Positions 51,868-61,279 of a stretch of DNA of 64,000 nucleotides are shown here, piece after piece. Under the pieces are notes generated by a model. It was given only the letters and a program-made list of their open reading frames with translations. It had not been told where the DNA came from and searched no databases. This DNA comes from Castellaniella sp034675905 (GTDB lineage: Bacteria; Pseudomonadota; Gammaproteobacteria; Burkholderiales; Burkholderiaceae_B), in NCBI RefSeq assembly GCF_034675905.1, contig NZ_JAUCCV010000002.1:372001-436000 (forward strand). The letters are read 5' to 3'. The translations under genes were made by a program, and so were the position numbers. Every line of letters begins with the position of its first letter. The first letter of the stretch is position 1.

Positions 51868-52617
51868 CTACGTCCCGGCGAATCCCAGGTAGCTTTCGAT
51901 GATTCGGGGGTGGCTGGCCAGCATGGCGGCCTCGCCGTGAAGCACGACGGACCCGGTTTCCAGCACATAGCCGGTATCGGCCACATGCAAGGCTGCCCGC
52001 GCATTCTGCTCGACCAGCAAAATGGAGACGCCGGTGCTGCGCAACTGGGCGATGGTCTGGAAGATTTCCCGCACGACACGAGGCGCCAGGCCCAGGCTGG
52101 GTTCGTCCAGCATCAGCAGAGCAGGTCGGGCCATCAGGGCGCGCCCGACCGCCAGCATCTGGCGCTCTCCCCCCGACAAGGTGCCTGCCGCCTGGGCGGC
52201 CCGCTCGCGCAGCCGCGGAAACAGCGCATAGACCTCGTCCAGCGTATCCTGCCAGCCACGCACGCCGGCCCGATACAGGCGGAATCCGCCCAGCAGCAGA
52301 TTGTCGTGCACCGACATGCTGGCAAACAATTCACGCCGTTCGGGCACCAAGGTCAGGCCCAGCCCTACCCGCCGCTCGATTTCCCAATCCTGTATGGCCT
52401 GCCCCTGAAACAGGACCTGCCCCTGACTGTGGCCGCGTTGCGGCAGCGCCCCCATCAGGGCATTGAGCAGCGTGGATTTTCCGGCCCCATTGGCGCCGAT
52501 CACCGTCACGATCTGGCCGCGCCCGACGGTCAGATCCAGGGGGTCCAGCGCAGCGACCTTGCCGTACTGCGCCGACAAGCCCTGAACCGAGAGGATGGTC
52601 TCTGGCGCCGACATCAC
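51868..52617 (-). CDS. livF: Liv-type ABC transporter ATP-binding protein LivF
   Basis: ATPase subunit (249 aa) of the third Liv-type system. Walker A GANGAGKST, signature TLSGGERQML, Walker B LLMLDEPSLGL and LLVEQNARAAL are intact, and the C terminus ends SYLGFAGT. ATG 52617 overlaps the preceding fusion gene by 4 nt. The stop lies within a strong dyad at the edge of the repeat array. Confidence 0.93.
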   Translation of the reverse strand: MMSAPETILSVQGLSAQYGKVAALDPLDLTVGRGQIVTVIGANGAGKSTLLNALMGALPQRGHSQGQVLFQGQAIQDWEIERRVGLGLTLVPERRELFASMSVHDNLLLGGFRLYRAGVRGWQDTLDEVYALFPRLRERAAQAAGTLSGGERQMLAVGRALMARPALLMLDEPSLGLAPRVVREIFQTIAQLRSTGVSILLVEQNARAALHVADTGYVLETGSVVLHGEAAMLASHPRIIESYLGFAGT

Positions 52618-54470
52618 GACGCCGCCTGCGGGTGCGCGGCAAGCGGGCTGCTGGCTGCTGTCGGGACCATGGCATCCCAGTCATCATCCAGGCCGCCCAG
52701 ATAGGCCTCCAGCACGGCGGGATTGGTCTGGATATCAGCCGGCACGCCTTCCGCCAGCTGGGTGCCGAAATCCATGACCAGCAGATGGTCGGTCAAGCGC
52801 ATGACGAAATCCATATCGTGTTCCACCAGCAACAGGCTCATGCCTTCGCGCCGCAACTGATCCAGCACCGCCGCCAGCGCCTGCTTTTCCTGATAACGCA
52901 GGCCAGCGGCCGGTTCGTCGAGCAGGAGCAAGACGGGATCGCCGCACAAGGCGCGGGCGATTTCCACGATGCGCTGGCGGCCCAGCGGCAAGCTGCCGGC
53001 AGCTTGATCCATGACGTCGCCCAGGCCGACCCGTTCCAATTGGCGGGCGGCTTCTTGCAGCAGCGAGGCCTCACTGGCCCGATCCAGCCGCAACGCAGCG
53101 GCAATCACTCCGGCCCGGCTGCGCAAATGCGCACCCAAGGCGACGTTGTCCAGTACCGTCATATCCGGCAACAGCTGCACATGCTGAAAGCTGCGCGCCA
53201 AACCCCGGCGGGCAATGTCATGCGCGGGCCGTCCATCGATGCGGTCACCCATGAAACGCACCTGACCGCTGCTGAGCGGCATCACGCCGCTGATCAGATT
53301 GAAAGTCGTGCTCTTGCCTGCGCCGTTGGGACCGATGAGCCCCATGATTTCCCCGGCCCGCAGTTGAAAACTGATGTCGTTCACCGCCACCAGCCCGCCG
53401 AACGTCTTGCGCACCCGATCGACGTCCAGGACGACCTCTCCGACCGGCGGCAAAGGCCGATGCGGCAGATCCGCCGCTGCGATCAGCCGTCGCCGATCCG
53501 GCGTCTCGACAGCAAACCGCCCGCCCAGCCATCGACCGATCCGGGCCAGTACCGGCCACAGGCCGTCGCGGGCATATTGCAGCACCAGAATCATCAGCAC
53601 GCCGAATGCCAGCAGTTCCAGATTGACGCCGGCGCCGACCAGTTTGGGCAGCACGTTCTGCAGCTGATCCTTGAGGATCAGCACCGCCGCCGTGCCGGCG
53701 ACCGCCCCCCAGACGCTGCCGGCGCCGCCTACCACCGCCATGAACAGATATTCGATGCCATAGCCCAGACCGAAGGGGCTGGGGCTGACGGCCCGCTGCA
53801 TGTGCGCATACAGCCAGCCCGACACGCTGCCCAGCAAGGCGGCATAGACGAAGATCACCACCTTGTAGTGCGCCAGATCGACGCCGAAGGATTCCGCCAT
53901 GGAACCGCTGCGCAAGGCCCGGATGGCGCGTCCAGCCCGGGAATCCAGCAGATTATGGGTGGCCCACAGGGCCAGCAGCAGGACCAGCCAGATCAATAGA
54001 TACATGGACTCGCCGGCGGCCAGCGACCAGTCGCCCAGTGTCAGCGGCGGGATGCCCGCGATGCCGTCATAGCGCCCCAGAAAATCCAGATTGCCATACA
54101 GGTAATACAAAGCCAGACACCAGGCCAGGGTACACAAAGGCAGATAATGCCCGGACAGACGCAAGGTGATGACGCCCAGGCCATACGCCACCAGACAGGT
54201 CAACAGCAGGCCAGCCAGCAGCCCCAGCCAGGGCGACACCCCCATGGCAGTCGTCAACCAGGCGGTGGAATACGCCCCCAGCCCGACAAAGGCGGACTGC
54301 CCGAAAGACGTCAGCCCCCCCACCCCGGTCAGCAGCACCAGACCCAGGACCACCAGGCTGTACAACCCGATGTAATTCATCTGTGTGATCCAGAAGGCCG
54401 ACACCCCCGGTATCCAGGGCAGCAGCGCCAGGACCAGCAGCGCCAGACCCCGTATCCAGAAACGATGCAT
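52614..54470 (-). CDS. Fused permease-ATPase LivM-LivG
   Basis: A single 618-aa protein joining a LivM permease and a LivG ATPase. Residues 1 to about 330 are hydrophobic helices with GVGGLTSFGQSAFVGLGAY, SGHYLPLCTLAW and GGAGSVWGAVAGTA; from about 350 the ATPase starts with VLDVDRVRKTFGGL, Walker A GPNGAGKST, signature LPLGRQRIVEIA and Walker B VLLLLDEPAAGL. The linker is Arg/Pro-rich (about 330-348). There is no internal stop or start between the parts. Such fusions are known in Burkholderiales; the fusion fixes subunit stoichiometry. It overlaps livF and follows livH by 4 nt. Confidence 0.95.
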   Translation of the reverse strand: MHRFWIRGLALLVLALLPWIPGVSAFWITQMNYIGLYSLVVLGLVLLTGVGGLTSFGQSAFVGLGAYSTAWLTTAMGVSPWLGLLAGLLLTCLVAYGLGVITLRLSGHYLPLCTLAWCLALYYLYGNLDFLGRYDGIAGIPPLTLGDWSLAAGESMYLLIWLVLLLALWATHNLLDSRAGRAIRALRSGSMAESFGVDLAHYKVVIFVYAALLGSVSGWLYAHMQRAVSPSPFGLGYGIEYLFMAVVGGAGSVWGAVAGTAAVLILKDQLQNVLPKLVGAGVNLELLAFGVLMILVLQYARDGLWPVLARIGRWLGGRFAVETPDRRRLIAAADLPHRPLPPVGEVVLDVDRVRKTFGGLVAVNDISFQLRAGEIMGLIGPNGAGKSTTFNLISGVMPLSSGQVRFMGDRIDGRPAHDIARRGLARSFQHVQLLPDMTVLDNVALGAHLRSRAGVIAAALRLDRASEASLLQEAARQLERVGLGDVMDQAAGSLPLGRQRIVEIARALCGDPVLLLLDEPAAGLRYQEKQALAAVLDQLRREGMSLLLVEHDMDFVMRLTDHLLVMDFGTQLAEGVPADIQTNPAVLEAYLGGLDDDWDAMVPTAASSPLAAHPQAAS

Positions 54471-54474
54471 GGGA

Positions 54475-55512
54475 TCAGTCCTCCTCGTCCAGCTGTACGT
54501 TGCCGAACGAGCGCCACAACAATACCGGGATGATCAGCGTGAACACGATCGCTTCCTTGAAGGGACTGGCCCAGAAGGAAGAAAAGGCCTCCAGCACGCC
54601 GACGAACAGAGCGCCCGCAGCCGCGATGGGATAGCTGACCAGACCGCCGAAAATGGCGGCCACGAATCCTTTGAGGCCGATCAGAAAGCCGGTGTCGTAG
54701 TAAATGGTCGTGATGGCGGCGATCAACATGCCCGACAGCGCGCCAATGGCGGCAGCCAGGGTAAACGTCAGGCTGCCCGCCACTCGCGTGCTGATGCCGA
54801 CCAGCCGGGCGCCCCGCCGATTGACGGCCGTCGCCCGCAGGGCGCGGCCATACAGAGTGCGGCCAAAAAACAGCCACAAGGCGGCGATCAGGACAGCGCA
54901 CAGCCCCAGCACGGCAAAGGTTTGTGCCGTCCATTCCACCGGGCCGATCTGCACGCTGCCTTCGACCAGCGCCGGCGTGCGCCAGCCCTCGGCGCCGAAG
55001 AACAGCAGCCCCAGACCGGTCAGCGCAAAATGCACCGCCACGGAAATGATCAGCAGCACCAGCACGCTGGCCTGCTCCACCGGCTGGTACACCAGGCGAT
55101 AGATCATGGGCCCCATGGGGATGACCAGGGCCAGAGCGAACAGCACCTGCACCAATAGAGGCGTCCCTTGTCCGGCTACCTGCGGCGCCACCGCCAACAG
55201 GATCAGCGGCAAAACCAAGGCCCAGACCAGGGTGCGGCCATAGCCGCGCCACTGATGGGTGCGCCAGGCCGAGAGGGCCTCGGCCACACAGACGAGACCG
55301 CCCAGCAGCACCAGCAGATAGGCGGTGCCGGGCACCCGGCCATTGGCCAGAAAGGCCAGCGACAGCGCACCGAACGTGACGAACTCACCTTGCGGAATCA
55401 GGATTACCCGGGTCACCAGGAACACCAGCACCAGCGCCAGGCCCAGCAAGGCGTAGATGGCGCCGTTCAGGATACCGTCCTGCAGCAGAATCAGGGCAAT
55501 CGTCAGATCCAC
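54475..55512 (-). CDS. livH: Liv-type ABC transporter permease LivH (long form)
   Basis: Permease (345 aa), longer than usual LivH by about 50 residues owing to an insert after the third helix (LLVLLGGLVCVAEALSAWRTHQWRGYGRTL). It begins ILLQDGILNGAIYALLGLALVLVF, and contains the LRATAVNRRGARLVGI loop and GGLVSYPIAAAGALFVGVLEAF. It is the second gene of the third system, after the binding-protein gene with a 46-nt gap. Confidence 0.92.
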   Translation of the reverse strand: MDLTIALILLQDGILNGAIYALLGLALVLVFLVTRVILIPQGEFVTFGALSLAFLANGRVPGTAYLLVLLGGLVCVAEALSAWRTHQWRGYGRTLVWALVLPLILLAVAPQVAGQGTPLLVQVLFALALVIPMGPMIYRLVYQPVEQASVLVLLIISVAVHFALTGLGLLFFGAEGWRTPALVEGSVQIGPVEWTAQTFAVLGLCAVLIAALWLFFGRTLYGRALRATAVNRRGARLVGISTRVAGSLTFTLAAAIGALSGMLIAAITTIYYDTGFLIGLKGFVAAIFGGLVSYPIAAAGALFVGVLEAFSSFWASPFKEAIVFTLIIPVLLWRSFGNVQLDEED

Positions 55513-55558
55513 GAACGCCCCGCCTGAACTGCCCGATCACCGCGGTGTACCGACACGC

Positions 55559-56728
55559 TCACAGATCCGGTTGATAAGTCCATTTGCCGTCGACCACTTT
55601 GACCATCACCCGGCCGCGCACATCCAGGCCGGCATGCTCGGTCGGACTCATGGTGAAAATCCCTTGGGACGCCGGCAGTTCCTTGACCTGTTCCAGCGCA
55701 TCGCGCAGCGCCGAACGGAATGCCGCCGTACCCGGCTTGGCTCCGGTCTTCAGCGCGCGCGGAATCGCATCGTTGATCAGCTGACCGGCATCCCACATAT
55801 GGCCGCCAAAGGTATTGGTGGTCCCGGCCCCATACTTGGCCTCGTAGGCATGCACATACACCAGGGCGCTCTGTTTGACCGGATTGCTGTCGGGCAACTG
55901 TGCTGCGACCAGCAGAGGGCCGGCCGGCAGGATCATGCCTTCGCAGGCCTTGCCGCAGACCCGCAGCACATCATTGTTGGCGGCGCCATGGGTTTGATAG
56001 ATCTGCCCCTTGTAGCCACGCTCGACCAGTTCGCGCTGCGGCAAGGCCACTGGCGTACCCGATGCGGCGATCAGGATGCCGTCCGGCTTGGACGCCAGCA
56101 ATTTCAGCACCTGCCCCGTCACGCTGGTGTCGGGACGGGCAAAGCGTTCCGCCGCCACGACCTTGATGCCTTTGGCCTCGGCGGCAGCCTTCATTTCCTG
56201 CAGCCAACCATCGCCATACGCATCGCTGAAACCGATGAACCCCAGCGTCTTGACTTGCTGCTTGACCATGGCGTCAGCCAGGGCGCCGGCCATCAGCGCA
56301 TCATTTTGCGGGGTCTTGAACACCCATTTGCGCGGACCGTCCACCGGCTCGACCAGCTTGGCATTAGCGGCCACGCTGATCATGGGCGTGCCGGTTTCAG
56401 CCGCCACATCGGACATGGCCAGCGACGCCGGTGTCACCGAGGTCCCCAGCACCACGTCCACATGATCGTCCGCCGTGAACTTGCGGATATTCTTCACCGC
56501 CTGCGTGGTGTCCGTGGCATCGTCCAGGATGATGTACTGGACCTGTTCGCCGCCGATCTGCGTCGGCAGCAGCGCGACGGTATCGCGCTCCGGAATCCCC
56601 AGGGAAGCCGCCGGCCCGGTGGCCGACACGGTCACGCCGACCTTGATCTGGGCGTTGGCCGCCAGCGGCAAGACAGCCAGCAGGGCGGCTGCCCCTAAAG
56701 TCAGCCGAAAGGAACGGGCGAATGTCAT
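55559..56728 (-). CDS. Liv-type ABC transporter substrate-binding protein
   Basis: Periplasmic binding protein (389 aa), first gene of the third system. A signal peptide (MTFARSFRLTLGAAALLAVL, cleaved near ANA) is followed by VGVTVSATGPAASLGIPERD, VLGTSVTPASLAMSDVAAETGTPMIS and LGFIGFSDAYGDGWLQEM. It is a distinct subfamily from the other two binding proteins. A GGAG site precedes ATG 56728. The ligand is not evident; this branch often handles aromatic acids or branched-chain amino acids. Confidence 0.92.
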   Translation of the reverse strand: MTFARSFRLTLGAAALLAVLPLAANAQIKVGVTVSATGPAASLGIPERDTVALLPTQIGGEQVQYIILDDATDTTQAVKNIRKFTADDHVDVVLGTSVTPASLAMSDVAAETGTPMISVAANAKLVEPVDGPRKWVFKTPQNDALMAGALADAMVKQQVKTLGFIGFSDAYGDGWLQEMKAAAEAKGIKVVAAERFARPDTSVTGQVLKLLASKPDGILIAASGTPVALPQRELVERGYKGQIYQTHGAANNDVLRVCGKACEGMILPAGPLLVAAQLPDSNPVKQSALVYVHAYEAKYGAGTTNTFGGHMWDAGQLINDAIPRALKTGAKPGTAAFRSALRDALEQVKELPASQGIFTMSPTEHAGLDVRGRVMVKVVDGKWTYQPDL

Positions 56729-56839
56729 GGTTGTCTCCGTGTAATGTAAGTGCTGTACCTGGGCCTTCAGGCAGGTCGTTTGTGCAATTCCTGGTGATAA
56801 ACCAGCCCGTTTTCAGCATGAATCATAACTGGGCGTCAT

Positions 56840-56848
56840 ATTATCGCA
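56840..56848 (-). promoter_or_regulatory. Extended -10 promoter of the third liv operon
   Basis: The minus strand reads TGCGATAAT, an extended -10 element (TGn before the hexamer), about 110 nt upstream of the binding-protein ATG. No strong -35 is visible, as expected for this promoter type. Confidence 0.4.
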
Positions 56849-56992
56849 GGCGAACGCAATTTGCTGCTGATCACCAGCGGAAATAATGAGTCACCGCCAA
56901 AATGAAACCCGGCATGACAAGCCAGGGACAGAGGCGGAAAAGTCGTTTAAGATAGGCAAGTTACTGATTTAGAGACTGAATGCTGGTTTTCT

Positions 56993-57388
56993 GTGGACAA
57001 GGTCATACGCACCGACGCCCAATGGCGTGAACAGCTGACGCCGGACGAATTCGCCGTCACACGCCTGAAACATACCGAACGTCCGTTCACCGGCCGCTAT
57101 TGGGATCACAACCAGGCCGGCACCTACGTTTGCGTATGCTGCGGCACACCGCTGTTCGTTTCCGACACCAAATTCGATGCCGGCTGCGGCTGGCCCAGCT
57201 ACTTTGCGCCGATCAGCCCGGACTGCATCCGCGAAGAACGCGACACCAGCCACGGCATGGTTCGCATCGAAACCCTGTGCGCCGCCTGCGGCGCACATCT
57301 GGGGCACGTTTTCCCCGACGGCCCCGCGCCGACCGGCATGCGCTACTGCATCAACTCCCTTTCACTGACATTCACTCCGGCCGAATGA
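56993..57388 (+). CDS. msrB: Peptide-methionine (R)-S-oxide reductase MsrB
   Basis: Repairs methionine-R-sulfoxide in proteins (131 aa). The zinc site is formed by CVCCGTPLF and CAACGAHLG; the catalytic cysteine is in MRYCINSLSL, and GWPSYF and GHVFPDGP are conserved. GTG 56993 is the only start giving a full N terminus, without a clear ribosome site. It is the first gene of msrB-yciB-bolA-ppiC, with ATGA overlaps throughout. Confidence 0.94.
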   Translation: MDKVIRTDAQWREQLTPDEFAVTRLKHTERPFTGRYWDHNQAGTYVCVCCGTPLFVSDTKFDAGCGWPSYFAPISPDCIREERDTSHGMVRIETLCAACGAHLGHVFPDGPAPTGMRYCINSLSLTFTPAE

Positions 57389-57966
57389 AAAAATTTCTTT
57401 TCGACCTTTTCCCACTGATCCTGTTTTTTGTGGCCTTCCGCTTTGCCGACATCTATGTCGCCACAGGCGTAGCCATGGCAGCGGCCATCGCCCAGATCGT
57501 CTGGCTGCGGCTGGCACACCGCGCCATCGAAGGCACGCACTGGATCAATCTGACCGTCATCGTGGTGTTCGGCGGCGCGACGCTGCTGCTGCATGACGAC
57601 ACCTTCATCAAATGGAAGCCTACGGTGCTGTACTGGCTGTTCGCCGTGATTCTGCTGGGCGCGCGCCTGTTCACCGGCCGCAACCTGATGCGTCGCCTGA
57701 TGGGCGAAAAAATCGCCCTGCCCGACCGCGCCTGGAGTCGCTTGAATGACAGCTGGGCCGGATTTTTTGTCGCCTCCGGGGCGCTGAATCTGTATGTTGC
57801 GTTTTCCGGCCGTTTTACCGAATCGCAATGGGTCAACTTCAAAGTCTTCGGCCTGATGATCCTGCTGCTGCTGTTTGTCGTCGTGCAGTCCGTATGGCTG
57901 GGGCGGCATATCCAGGCGGATGCTCCGTCCGACGCTGCGCCTGCCAAACCCACAGACCCTTCATGA
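57385..57966 (+). CDS. yciB: Inner membrane septation protein YciB/IspZ
   Basis: Five-helix inner-membrane protein (193 aa) involved in cell-envelope or septum formation. KKFLFDLFPLILFFVAFRFADIYVAT, HWINLTVIVVFGGATLLLHDDTFIKWKPTVLYWLFA and RAWSRLNDSWAGFFVASGALNLYVAF are highly characteristic. ATG 57385 overlaps the msrB stop; the frame is open upstream inside msrB. It is a usual neighbour of bolA and ppiC in this group. Confidence 0.95.
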   Translation: MKKFLFDLFPLILFFVAFRFADIYVATGVAMAAAIAQIVWLRLAHRAIEGTHWINLTVIVVFGGATLLLHDDTFIKWKPTVLYWLFAVILLGARLFTGRNLMRRLMGEKIALPDRAWSRLNDSWAGFFVASGALNLYVAFSGRFTESQWVNFKVFGLMILLLLFVVVQSVWLGRHIQADAPSDAAPAKPTDPS

Positions 57967-58265
57967 CGCCCGCATCGAATTCCGTCTCGGCGCACGATCT
58001 GCGCCAGCTGCTGCTGGAACGGCTGCAGCAACTGGCGCCGGATGCGCTGGATTTGATCGACGAATCCCACCTGCACGCCGGACACGCAGGCGCTCAAGGT
58101 GGCGCACGGCACTTTCGGCTCCGAATCGTGTCCAAACGGTTCGAGGGGCTGGGAACCCTGGCACGCCATCGCCTTGTGTATGATTGCGTGCGAGATCTGA
58201 TGCCCCACCCGATTCACGCATTGGCCATCGAGGCCAGCATTTCCCCCAACCAAGGACTTTCATGA
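57963..58265 (+). CDS. bolA: BolA family protein
   Basis: Small BolA-like protein (100 aa). The pattern ESHLHAGHAGAQGGARHFRLRIVSKRFEGLGTLARHRLVYDCVRDLM shows the conserved His cluster and the helix-turn-strand core. BolA proteins pair with monothiol glutaredoxins in Fe-S handling or affect cell shape; the branch here is not resolved. ATG 57963 overlaps yciB and the stop overlaps the ppiC ATG. Confidence 0.92.
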   Translation: MTPASNSVSAHDLRQLLLERLQQLAPDALDLIDESHLHAGHAGAQGGARHFRLRIVSKRFEGLGTLARHRLVYDCVRDLMPHPIHALAIEASISPNQGLS

Positions 58266-59056
58266 AACGTATTGCTGTTGTGGCCCTGGCCTGCTCTCTG
58301 GCTCTGCCGGTCTATGCCAAGGACCTCGTCACGGTCAACGGCCAGGGGATCTCCCAAGCCAAATTCGACCAGTTCGTCAGCCTGCTCGTCAGCCAGGGCG
58401 CCCAGGATTCGCCGCAGCTGCGCGATCAGGTCAAACAGGAAATGATCAACCGCCTGGTCGCCGTCCAGGCTGCCGAAAAGGCCGGCCTGCAAAAAGATCC
58501 CGCCGTTCAGCAGGAAACCGAACTGGCCTCGCAAAGCATCCTGGTGCGTGCGCTGATGGCCAAATACCTGAAGGACAACCCCGTCACCGAAGCGGATCTG
58601 AAAAAAGAATACGACACGATCAAGACCGAGCAGGGTGATCGCAAGGAATACAAGCTGCGCCACATCCTGGTCAAGGAAGAAGACCAGGCCAAAGCACTGA
58701 TCAAGTCGATCAAGGCCAAAAAGACCAGCTTCGAAGCCGCCGCGAAAAAAGACTCCATCGACACCGGCAGCGGCAAGAATGGCGGCGAACTGGGCTGGGG
58801 CCCGACCAGCAACTACGTGCCTGAATTCGCCAAGGCCGTGGAAAGCATGAAGAAAGGCCAGATCAGCAGCGAACCCGTCCAGACCCAATTCGGCTGGCAC
58901 GTCATCCAGGTCGAAGACGAGCGCCCTGTCGCCTTCCCTTCCTTTGACGAAGCCAAGCCCCAACTGGAAGAAATGATGCGCCAGCAGGCCCTGTCCACCT
59001 ATCAGAAAGGCCTGATGAAAGACGCCAAGGTCGTGGACAACAGCGCAGCGAAATAA
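58262..59056 (+). CDS. Periplasmic peptidyl-prolyl isomerase, PpiC/parvulin type
   Basis: Exported SurA/PpiC-like folding factor (264 aa). A signal peptide (MKRIAVVALACSLALPVYA) is followed by an N-terminal helical region with VTVNGQGISQAKFDQFV and a parvulin domain (about 130-225: KEYKLRHILVKEEDQAKALI, GGELGWGPTSNYVPEFAKAV, FGWHVIQVED). ATG 58262 overlaps the bolA stop. It is the last gene of the operon and ends before a strong terminator. Confidence 0.93.
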   Translation: MKRIAVVALACSLALPVYAKDLVTVNGQGISQAKFDQFVSLLVSQGAQDSPQLRDQVKQEMINRLVAVQAAEKAGLQKDPAVQQETELASQSILVRALMAKYLKDNPVTEADLKKEYDTIKTEQGDRKEYKLRHILVKEEDQAKALIKSIKAKKTSFEAAAKKDSIDTGSGKNGGELGWGPTSNYVPEFAKAVESMKKGQISSEPVQTQFGWHVIQVEDERPVAFPSFDEAKPQLEEMMRQQALSTYQKGLMKDAKVVDNSAAK

Positions 59057-59082
59057 GCGCCACTGCCATCGGCTTGCAAGAC

Positions 59083-59116
59083 AAAGCGGCTTTCCTTTCC
59101 GGAAAGCCGCTTTTTT
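59083..59116 (+). terminator. Intrinsic terminator after ppiC-like gene
   Basis: AAAGCGGCTTTCC, a 5-nt loop and GGAAAGCCGC are followed by TTTTTT. It lies 26 nt past the stop of the isomerase gene and ends the msrB-yciB-bolA-ppiC transcript. Confidence 0.88.
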
Positions 59117-59164
59117 ATGTCCGAATTCAGACCGGCACAGGCGGCGGCCGCCCCGGCAAGGGGA

Positions 59165-61279
59165 TCAATCCCCCAGCAACGCCAGCAGACCGGCCTCATC
59201 CAGAACCGCGACACCCAGTTCTTCCGCCTTGGCCAGTTTGCTGCCGGCTTCCGCACCGGCGACCACCCAAGCGGTCTTGCGCGATACCGAAGCGCTGACC
59301 TTGCCGCCTGCCGCCAGGACGCGGCGCGTAGCCTCGTCGCGCGTCAGGGTGGGCAGCGTGCCGGTCAGCACCAGCGTCTTTCCCGCCAGCGGTTTTTCAC
59401 CTGCCGGAGCTGCTTCAGGCTGTGGCTCGACCCCGGCAGCCTGCAGCGCGGCGACGACTTCCCGATTATGCGATTCGGCAAAGAAGCGCCGGATGGAGGC
59501 GGCCACGACGGGACCGACGTCCGGCACCTGCAACAACGCGTCCTCGGAGGCGTCCATGATGGCCTGCATGGACCCGAAATGACGTGCCACGTCCCGCGCC
59601 GTCGTGTCGCCCACATGGCGGATGCCCAGGGCGTACAGCAGCCGCGACAGCGGCGGACGACGGCTCTGGGCAATGGCCTGGACCAGATTCTGCGCAGACT
59701 TCTGCCCCATGCGCGGATATGTGGACAATTCCAGTTCACTGAGACCGTACAGATCCGCCAAAGTCTGGACGCGGCCGCCATCGACCAGTTGTTCGATCAA
59801 CTTATCGCCCAGGCCATCGATATCCAGGGCCTTGCGGCTGGCTGCATGCCACAGCGTCTGTTTGCGCTGCGCAGGGCAGAACAGCCCGCCTGTGCAGCGG
59901 GTGATGGCCTCGCCTTCCAGCCGCTCAATGGCCGAGCCGCAAACCGGACAGACTGGGCAGACAGCCAGCAAATCAAAGGGCAGTGCGTCGGCGGGCCGCA
60001 GGTCCAGCACGGGGCCAACGACTTCGGGGATGACGTCGCCGGCGCGGCGCACGATCACGGTATCGCCGATGCGCACGTCCTTGCGATGGATTTCGTCCTC
60101 GTTGTGCAAGGTCGCATTCGTCACCGTCACGCCGCCCACGAACACCGGCTGCAGGCGCGCCACGGGGGTCAATGCCCCGGTACGCCCCACCTGGACGTCG
60201 ATGCCGACCAGCCGGGTGGTTTCTTCTTGGGCCGGAAATTTATGCGCAATGGCAAAGCGCGGCGCCCGCGCCACAAACCCCAGGACCTCCTGCGCCCGCA
60301 GGTCATTGACCTTGTAGACCACGCCGTCGATGTCGTAGGGCAGGTCCGGTCGCGCCGCGCCGACCGCCGCATAGAAACGCAGCAGCGCCGCCGCTCCCCG
60401 GCAGCGCTGTCGCCCGGGACTGACGGCAAAACCGAACCCCGCCAGCCAGTCCAGCATGGCGGCATGGGTCGCCTGCGGCTGCAGATCATGCCCGGCGGCA
60501 TCCTGTATCTGGCCCCAGCCGTATGCGTAAAAACGCAGCGGCCGCAGCGCCGTTACCTGCGGATCCAGCTGGCGCAGACTGCCGGCCGCCGCATTGCGCG
60601 GATTGACGAAAGGCTTTTCCCGCCGGGACAACTGCTGTTCATTCAGGCGGGCGAAATCCGCCCGCGCCATCAGGACTTCGCCGCGCACTTCCAGCACAGC
60701 GGGCGCGTCATCCCCGCGCAGGCGCAGCGGAACGGAACGCAAGGTGCGGATGTTGGCGGTGATGTCCTCGCCTTCGGCGCCATCGCCCCGGGTCGCCGCC
60801 TGCACCAGGCGGCCCTGCTCGTAGCGCAGGCTGACCGCCAGGCCGTCGAATTTGTATTCCGCCACATAGTCCACACCCGGCGCAGGCGGAGCAGCCGCAA
60901 ACAGTTCGCTCTGTCCGCCCTCGGCCTGATCCGGCTGCCCGACCGAGGCCATCAACCCGGACTCCACCAGAATCGCCGTCACCCGTTCATCAAAAGCCTG
61001 GATGTCCTGGTCTTCAAAGGCATTGCCCAGGGACAGCATGCGTACCGCATGACGCACCGGCGCGAAATGCCCCGCAGGCGCAGCGCCGACCCGCTGGGTC
61101 GGCGAATCCGGCGTCACCCAATCCGGGTGTTCTTGTTCGATGGCCTGCAGATCCGCCATCATCCGGTCGTACTGCGCATCCGACACGGAGGGATCATCCA
61201 GGACGTAATAACGGTGATTATGGGCCTCGATATCCGCCCGCAAGGCCAGCAAGCGCTGGCGCAAGGGGATGTCGGTCAC
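59165..61279 (-). CDS. ligA: NAD-dependent DNA ligase LigA
   Basis: Replicative DNA ligase (704 aa). The NAD-binding Ia domain, the adenylated lysine in YKFDGLAVSLRYE, the four-cysteine zinc finger starting CPVCPVCGSAIERLEG and later C residues, helix-hairpin-helix repeats (LYALGIRHVGDTTARDVARHFG) and a C-terminal BRCT domain (LAGKTLVLTGTLPTLTRDEA...) are in the normal order. It overlaps zipA by 4 nt, the smc-zipA-ligA order of betaproteobacteria. Confidence 0.96.
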   Translation of the reverse strand: MTDIPLRQRLLALRADIEAHNHRYYVLDDPSVSDAQYDRMMADLQAIEQEHPDWVTPDSPTQRVGAAPAGHFAPVRHAVRMLSLGNAFEDQDIQAFDERVTAILVESGLMASVGQPDQAEGGQSELFAAAPPAPGVDYVAEYKFDGLAVSLRYEQGRLVQAATRGDGAEGEDITANIRTLRSVPLRLRGDDAPAVLEVRGEVLMARADFARLNEQQLSRREKPFVNPRNAAAGSLRQLDPQVTALRPLRFYAYGWGQIQDAAGHDLQPQATHAAMLDWLAGFGFAVSPGRQRCRGAAALLRFYAAVGAARPDLPYDIDGVVYKVNDLRAQEVLGFVARAPRFAIAHKFPAQEETTRLVGIDVQVGRTGALTPVARLQPVFVGGVTVTNATLHNEDEIHRKDVRIGDTVIVRRAGDVIPEVVGPVLDLRPADALPFDLLAVCPVCPVCGSAIERLEGEAITRCTGGLFCPAQRKQTLWHAASRKALDIDGLGDKLIEQLVDGGRVQTLADLYGLSELELSTYPRMGQKSAQNLVQAIAQSRRPPLSRLLYALGIRHVGDTTARDVARHFGSMQAIMDASEDALLQVPDVGPVVAASIRRFFAESHNREVVAALQAAGVEPQPEAAPAGEKPLAGKTLVLTGTLPTLTRDEATRRVLAAGGKVSASVSRKTAWVVAGAEAGSKLAKAEELGVAVLDEAGLLALLGD

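Noticed and set aside
51561..52079. An open frame on the minus strand crossing livF and the repeat array with repeated CSKCPCGLSYARR blocks
   Set aside because: The 73-bp unit is open in all three frames simply because it lacks stops, and the upstream part is an out-of-frame reading of livF.
54377..55252. A 291-codon minus-strand frame inside livH and the fusion gene
   Set aside because: It is an alternate frame of livH, which has the correct hydrophobic pattern and motifs.
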